DNA of 64,000 nucleotides from positions 186,752 through 250,751 of the forward strand of contig NZ_MUXN01000008.1 of assembly GCF_001995215.1 (NCBI RefSeq), in the 5' to 3' direction. The stretch comes from Amycolatopsis azurea DSM 43854. Lineage in GTDB: Bacteria > Actinomycetota > Actinomycetes > Mycobacteriales > Pseudonocardiaceae. Below, piece after piece: positions 59,780-64,000 of the stretch. Position 1 is the stretch's first letter. Each line of letters opens with the position of its first letter. A model generated the notes under the pieces. That model ran no database searches. It was not told the origin of the DNA and worked only from the letters and a program-made list of their open reading frames with translations. Position numbers and translations under genes: made by a program.

Positions 59780-60853
59780 ATGCCTTCGCTCGATCTGCAC
59801 GCGGACCCCGTCGACCTCACCGCCGCGCTGGTGGACATCTTCAGCGTTTCGGAGGAGGAGAAGGTGATCGCGGACACCGTGCAGGCCGCGCTCGAGGCGC
59901 AGGCGCCGCATCTCGAAGTGATCCGCAACGGCGACGCGGTCCTCGCCAGGACGAACCTCGGCCGCCCGTCGCGGGTGGTGCTGGCGGGGCATCTCGACAC
60001 CGTTCCGGTGAACGAGAACATGCCCGTCCGCCGTGAGGGGACCGGTGACGACGAGATCCTGCACGGCCTCGGCACCGTCGACATGAAGAGCGGCGACGCC
60101 GTCTTCCTGCACCTCGCCGCCGCCCTTCGCGAGCCGAAGCACGACATCACCTTCGTGTTCTACGACTGCGAAGAGATCGAAGCGACGAAGAACGGCCTCG
60201 GCCGCATCGAGCGCGAGCTGCCCGAATGGCTCCAGGGCGACCTTGCGATCCTCGGTGAGCCTTCGAACGGCGGAATCGAAGGCGGCTGCCAGGGCACGAT
60301 GCGGATCGAGATCCGCGTCGAAGGCGTGCGGGCGCACACCGCGCGCGGCTGGATGGGCGTCAACGCGATCCACGGCCTCGCCGAACCGCTGCGCAGGCTG
60401 GCCGAGTACACGCCGCGGGTGGTCGACATCGACGGCCTGACCTACCGCGAAGGCTTGCAGGCCACGAAGATCGGCGGCGGGGTCGCGGGCAACGTCGTGC
60501 CGGACGAGGCCGTGCTCACGATCAACCACAGGTTCGCCCCCGACCGCTCTTCGGAAGAGGCCGAGGCGCACCTGCGCGAGGTCTTCGAGGGCTACGACGT
60601 CAAGATTGTCGACTTGTCGCCAGGCGCCTTGCCCGGTCTGAGCGCCCCGGCGGCGGCCGAGCTGGTCGCCGCGGCCGGTGGCAAGGCGGTCGCGAAGCTG
60701 GGCTGGACCGACGTCGCGCGCTTCGCGGCTCTCGGGATCCCGGCGGTGAACTTCGGACCTGGCGATCCGACGCTCGCGCACACGCGGCAGGAGAACGTGC
60801 GAGCGGGCGAGATCCGGCAGGTCGCTTCGGTGCTGCGCGCGTTCCTCAGCTAG
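59780..60853 (+). CDS. dapE: Succinyl-diaminopimelate desuccinylase
   Basis: 357 residues, M20 zinc peptidase family. Metal-binding marks: [14 protein letters not shown] (His-x-Asp), [13 protein letters not shown] (bridging Asp), [12 protein letters not shown] (catalytic Glu), [17 protein letters not shown] and the C-terminal [18 protein letters not shown]. It removes succinate to give LL-diaminopimelate. ATG 59780. The stop overlaps the converging kinase-like gene by 8 nt. Confidence 0.94.
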   Translation: MPSLDLHADPVDLTAALVDIFSVSEEEKVIADTVQAALEAQAPHLEVIRNGDAVLARTNLGRPSRVVLAGHLDTVPVNENMPVRREGTGDDEILHGLGTVDMKSGDAVFLHLAAALREPKHDITFVFYDCEEIEATKNGLGRIERELPEWLQGDLAILGEPSNGGIEGGCQGTMRIEIRVEGVRAHTARGWMGVNAIHGLAEPLRRLAEYTPRVVDIDGLTYREGLQATKIGGGVAGNVVPDEAVLTINHRFAPDRSSEEAEAHLREVFEGYDVKIVDLSPGALPGLSAPAAAELVAAAGGKAVAKLGWTDVARFAALGIPAVNFGPGDPTLAHTRQENVRAGEIRQVASVLRAFLS

Positions 60854-61736
60854 CCAGGGCGAGCAGTTCGTCGAGCGCCTGCGCGGGGCCGCCGTAGCTG
60901 AGGTGCGCGATGGCGAACATGGGCGCGACCACCCGGCCCCAGGCGTACAGCCTGTCTCCGTCGAGCCCGCACGCGTCCGCCACCAGACGGCAACGAGCCT
61001 CGACGCCTTCGTGCCCGGCGCCCGCCACCACGTAGTCGACGGCGTCGAAGCACGGATCGCCCACGCACGCCTTCGGGTCGATCGCGACCAGCCCGCGCGT
61101 CGCGCCGCCGTCCAGGACGTTGCCGAGGTGGAGATCGCCGTGGAGTAGCACGATCCTGTCCTGAGTGGACAGCAGGGACTCGCAGCGCTCGATCGCGCGC
61201 TGCCACGCGTCCTCGCCGATCCGTGCGCTGATGGCGGGTTCGGTCAGCCTCTTGCCGATCCGGTCGAAGGACTCTTCGAACCGGCCGCGCAGGGTCCACG
61301 GCCAGTCCTTGGGCGGGGCCATGGCGTGCAGCGCGGTGAGCAGCTCTCCCCAGCGCCCTGGCAAGGAGTCCGACGGCAGGTCCTCGGCGACCGTGCCCGG
61401 CAGGATCTCCTCCAGCACCATCGCGCCGGAGTTCGCGTCGGCGGCCAGCACACCGGGCACCCGGCCCGTCGGCGCGAACACGCGCAGCATCTCGATCTGT
61501 TTGGTCAGCAGCGCCCCGTCCGGGCTCAGTTTCAGCACCGACGGTGTCCCGTCGGACCACGTGCAGCGCAGGACGACGGAGGACGCCCCGCTGTCGAACA
61601 GCTCTCCGAGCTCGAAACCCCACTGGGACGCCAAGCGCGCGGCGAGGGCTGGGACCCCTGCGAGCCACCCTTCGGCGTCGGCACCGAAGCGGCCCACCAG
61701 CCGGGTGTCGATGTCTTCCAAGTCCACTTGGGTCAC
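60846..61736 (-). CDS. APH(6)/hydroxyurea-kinase-like antibiotic phosphotransferase
   Basis: 296 residues of the aminoglycoside/hydroxyurea kinase family. Kinase marks: [20 protein letters not shown] (phosphate anchor Lys), [15 protein letters not shown] (catalytic HGDxxxxN) and [12 protein letters not shown] (metal-binding DP). All key residues are present. GTG 61736 overlaps the stop of the XRE-TPR gene (GTGA), so the two are co-translated. It might inactivate an aminoglycoside or phosphorylate an internal metabolite; no biosynthetic cluster is nearby to favour one. Confidence 0.87.
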   Translation of the reverse strand: MTQVDLEDIDTRLVGRFGADAEGWLAGVPALAARLASQWGFELGELFDSGASSVVLRCTWSDGTPSVLKLSPDGALLTKQIEMLRVFAPTGRVPGVLAADANSGAMVLEEILPGTVAEDLPSDSLPGRWGELLTALHAMAPPKDWPWTLRGRFEESFDRIGKRLTEPAISARIGEDAWQRAIERCESLLSTQDRIVLLHGDLHLGNVLDGGATRGLVAIDPKACVGDPCFDAVDYVVAGAGHEGVEARCRLVADACGLDGDRLYAWGRVVAPMFAIAHLSYGGPAQALDELLALAS

Positions 61737-62986
61737 TTCGGGACGTCCTCCTCCGCACCGAGCAGGAGCAGCCCGCGCCGCAGGAGGTCCGCGGCTTCTT
61801 CGGTGCGCCCCTGATCGCTTAGCAACTCTCCCGCTTTGTCGACTGAAGCGGCCAAGACACCGCGAGCGTCGCGAAGTGCGGCGACGTCGATGGCGGACGT
61901 GAAGCCCGCTTCGGCTGATTCGAGGTCTCCGCGAGCGAGGGCCAGCGAGCCCTGTTGAAACTTGAGGGACGCGGAGAGCGGCGAGTCCACCGAGATGCCT
62001 TCGGCCGCTTCGGAGAGTAGCGCGGTGGCGTCGTCGAGACGACCGAGTTCGCGGCAGACGTCGGCGAGTTCCAAGGTCACCGCGTGATCGGGCGCGGCCG
62101 CCCGGGACGCGCGAAGGTCCGCGAGAGCGCCTTCGAGGTCTTCGGCACGCCTGACGAGCGCCCGCGCGAAGAGGCACCGGGCGAGGACTGGCCGCAGTGC
62201 GCGTTCGTGGAGCAGGTCGTGCAGCACCGAGACGGCGGCGACGGCGTCGGTCACCCGCCCCTCGGCGAGGTACGCCTCGGTCAGCCGTCGCTGGTTCTCG
62301 GCGAGTTCGGCCAGGATTTCAGCGCCGCCTCGGGCCAGCCGCAGTGCCTCACCCGCGTGGTGCGCGGCCTGGGTGATCTCGCCGAGGCGCAGCCGCCCTT
62401 CGGCGAGATACGCGTGCAGGGTCATCAGGAGCACCGGATGAGGATGACCTTCGAGGCTTGCGTCGAGCGCGGTCCGGAGCAGATGCATCGCGTGGTGCGG
62501 CTCGCCCAAGGTGATCAGGACGTTCGCCCGCAGCGCGGCGGCCAGTTCGCGGTACGGCGGGATGTCGTCGGCGAGAGCGGCTTCGGCGGCGGCCACCGGC
62601 TTCGGCAGGGTGCCGCCCTCGGTGAACCGCGCGAGCCAGAGCCAGGCGAGCCCGGCCTGACGGGCGCGGCCGATCCCTTCGGCCCGCCGCGCCAGCCGTC
62701 GCATCTTGGGAGTCGAGCCGTGCCCCGCGAGGAGGTCCGCCGCGACCGCCGCGATGTCCAGCTCGAGCCGGACGTCGTCGCGGGGCGAGGTCACGCCGAG
62801 CAGTTCGCCGGTGTCCACGCCGAGCCGTGCGGCGAAGTGGCGCAACGCGTCACCGGAGGGCGTCCGCGCTCCCGTTTCGACGGAGGAGACGTACGCGGCG
62901 GTGTAGTGCGGCTCGGCGAGTTCGCGCTGGGTGAGGCCACGTTCGGCGCGCAGCCGCCGCAGCCGTCCGCCGACCTCCTCGCCCAT
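61733..62986 (-). CDS. XRE-family regulator with TPR-like C-terminal region
   Basis: 417 residues from ATG 62986. Residues 5-62 form a helix-turn-helix (LRRLRAERGLTQRELAEPHY, VSSVETGARTPSGDALRHF). The rest is helical repeats of the TPR type (LGEITQAAHHAGEALRLARG, LAEGRVTDAVAAVSVLHDLL), about eight units. This plan is used by peptide- or stress-sensing actinobacterial regulators. It is coupled to the antibiotic-kinase-like gene and probably controls it. Confidence 0.88.
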   Translation of the reverse strand: MGEEVGGRLRRLRAERGLTQRELAEPHYTAAYVSSVETGARTPSGDALRHFAARLGVDTGELLGVTSPRDDVRLELDIAAVAADLLAGHGSTPKMRRLARRAEGIGRARQAGLAWLWLARFTEGGTLPKPVAAAEAALADDIPPYRELAAALRANVLITLGEPHHAMHLLRTALDASLEGHPHPVLLMTLHAYLAEGRLRLGEITQAAHHAGEALRLARGGAEILAELAENQRRLTEAYLAEGRVTDAVAAVSVLHDLLHERALRPVLARCLFARALVRRAEDLEGALADLRASRAAAPDHAVTLELADVCRELGRLDDATALLSEAAEGISVDSPLSASLKFQQGSLALARGDLESAEAGFTSAIDVAALRDARGVLAASVDKAGELLSDQGRTEEAADLLRRGLLLLGAEEDVPK

Positions 62987-63098
62987 GACCAAGAACGATA
63001 CGGGCGAACGCGCCGAAAGGTTGCGCGCGCGGTCCCGCAACTTCTCCCGGCCCCGGGCCGTATCCCTGGATGTGACCGATGAGCTCCCGGGAGGACCG

Positions 63099-63860
63099 AT
63101 GAGCGTGCGCCAGGTCCTGGTTGTCGCCGTATGCGCCCTGGCGGTGGCCGGTTGCGAAGCGCACCAGGTCGCCCCTCCAGCGGCGACTCCCGTACCGGTC
63201 ATCGCCCCGCCGACATCGCTTTCGCTGTCTTCGCCGAAACCTGTGCTGGCGCCGGCCGCCGACATCACGTTTCCGCAGGCGGGAACCGGGCAATGGGTCT
63301 TTCCCGCCGGTGACGGCCCGGTGGCCGGGCAAACCGGAAAGCCGCTGCGGTACCGCGTCGCCGTCGAAACGGATATCGCGGGCGTGAACCCGGACGGTTT
63401 CGCCGAGGCGGTCGAGTCCACTTTGGCCGATCCGCGCGGCTGGACCGCTGGCGGGCGCTGGCGGTTGCAGAGGGTCGGCCCGGACGGTCCGGTCGATTTC
63501 ACGCTTTATCTCGCCACCCCGCGGACTCGCGACGCGCTGTGCGGCAGGCCGGACGGCTACACCTCGTGCCGCAACGGGAACAGCGTCGTGCTCAATGTCG
63601 CGCGCTGGGCGAACGGCGTTCCCGGTTATGGGGCGCCGTTGACGGCTTATCGGCAGTACATGGTCACGCACGAGGTCGGGCACCGGCTCGGGCGCGGTCA
63701 CGAGAAGTGCCCCGTGCCGGGGGCGCTCGCGCCGGTGATGCAGCAGCAGACGCTGGGCCTGCACGGCTGCGTCCCGAACCCCTGGCCCTATCCGGACGGG
63801 AAGCAGTACTCGGGTCCTTCGGGGGAGTACGCCGACCCGATCCCGCGCGAGGGCTCGTGA
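63099..63860 (+). CDS. DUF3152 lipoprotein with metzincin-type zinc motif
   Basis: 253 residues from ATG 63099, with GGAGG 4-5 nt upstream. Lipoprotein signal with lipobox VAGC (Cys19), a Pro-rich linker, then a DUF3152 domain: GQWVFPAGDGPVAGQTGKPL, YTSCRNGNSVVLNVARW and the zinc motif HEVGHRLGRGH (about 191-201) that fits HExxHxxGxxH of metzincins, followed by a possible Met-turn in ALAPVMQQQT. It is therefore a likely secreted zinc protease, though its substrate is unknown. Divergent from the XRE regulator. Confidence 0.85.
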   Translation: MSVRQVLVVAVCALAVAGCEAHQVAPPAATPVPVIAPPTSLSLSSPKPVLAPAADITFPQAGTGQWVFPAGDGPVAGQTGKPLRYRVAVETDIAGVNPDGFAEAVESTLADPRGWTAGGRWRLQRVGPDGPVDFTLYLATPRTRDALCGRPDGYTSCRNGNSVVLNVARWANGVPGYGAPLTAYRQYMVTHEVGHRLGRGHEKCPVPGALAPVMQQQTLGLHGCVPNPWPYPDGKQYSGPSGEYADPIPREGS

Positions 63861-63920
63861 ATGATTTGGGTCGACAGTCGCCACATGCGGCCCACCTGCA
63901 CCAACAGTCACAGCGGCAGC

Positions 63921-64000
63921 GCGTGAAGGACCCCTTCCCTCGGCTCAGCCGAGGGAACTCGACCTTCACACCTTGCCGAGTACATGAAGGCCTCCTTCCT
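63921..64000. repeat. Repeat cluster at window end
   Basis: Starts with GCGTGAAGGACCCCTTCC, includes the palindrome CCCTCGGCTCAGCCGAGGG (63937-63955) and then TACATGAAGGCCTCC at the very end (cut off). It matches the order of elements A and B seen at 14675-14791, including CGGCTCAGCCGAGG. Confidence 0.8.

Noticed and set aside
1..64000. Insertion sequences, integrases, tRNA or rRNA genes
   Set aside because: I looked for DDE transposase, integrase and tRNA-like patterns and saw none that could be supported.

Overview
The window is a high-GC (about 70%) actinobacterial chromosome segment with dense genes, frequent GTG/TTG starts, many 4-8 nt stop/start overlaps and several start codons that look leaderless. 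The order birA, PH-domain protein ... GtrA ... purK, purE ... acyl-CoA dehydrogenase ... TIGR03089, LCP protein, rmlD, wbbL-type rhamnosyltransferase, fbiA, fbiB matches, from memory, the mycobacterial birA-to-fbiA region with insertions. This core plus abundant short AAGG/CCTT palindromes between genes suggests a mycolic-acid-lineage relative in the Pseudonocardiaceae, most likely Amycolatopsis or a close genus (inference; no database was used). No tRNA, rRNA, CRISPR array, insertion sequence or prophage was recognised.

Layout. 1-5.3 kb: end of an S9 peptidase, VOC protein, LysE exporter, a palindrome-rich gap, a MerR-thioredoxin pair, an F420-type nitroreductase, an alpha/beta hydrolase and an NlpC/P60 wall hydrolase. 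5.3-9.8 kb: birA, PH-domain protein, HMG-CoA lyase, a TNT-domain NAD-glycohydrolase toxin with a coupled small partner, hisN. 9.8-14.3 kb: an OmpR-type two-component system, then an orphan DUF4255 (contractile-injection-associated) protein coupled to a LuxR regulator and next to a NarL response regulator. 14.3-17.1 kb: a 600-bp repeat island, then an NmrA-like/MFS pair. 17.3-24.5 kb: two GtrA proteins, a sigma factor fused to an anti-sigma zinc finger and an exported C-terminal region, a degenerate GGDEF-like protein, and tandem GT87 mannosyltransferases. 24.5-31.9 kb: purK, purE, acyl-CoA ligase, acyl-CoA dehydrogenase, small unknowns, DoxX, TIGR03089.

31.9-45 kb is a cell-envelope island: two LytR-CpsA-Psr ligases, rmlB and rmlD (dTDP-L-rhamnose), two divergent operons holding five glycosyltransferases (one a GT2-GT4 fusion) and a WbbL-type rhamnosyltransferase. 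Together these would supply dTDP-rhamnose, build rhamnose/mannose-containing wall glycans or the arabinogalactan linker, and ligate polymers to peptidoglycan. 45-53.5 kb: a beta-lactamase-like serine hydrolase, a nucleotidyltransferase, an AlkA-like glycosylase, a GntR regulator with small proline-rich membrane proteins, and the coupled GNAT-fbiA-fbiB-NUDIX operon for coenzyme F420. 53.6-64 kb: ferredoxin-dapC, a TetR/FAD-monooxygenase pair, a CHAD protein, dapD, a lipoprotein, dapE (three lysine/diaminopimelate genes within 7 kb), an XRE-TPR regulator coupled to an antibiotic-kinase-like gene, and a DUF3152 lipoprotein with a metzincin zinc motif.

The items most worth a second look are the TNT toxin/partner pair, the sigma/anti-sigma/exported fusion protein, the orphan DUF4255-LuxR unit, the coupled XRE-TPR/kinase pair, and the palindromic repeat families that recur in near-identical copies across the window.
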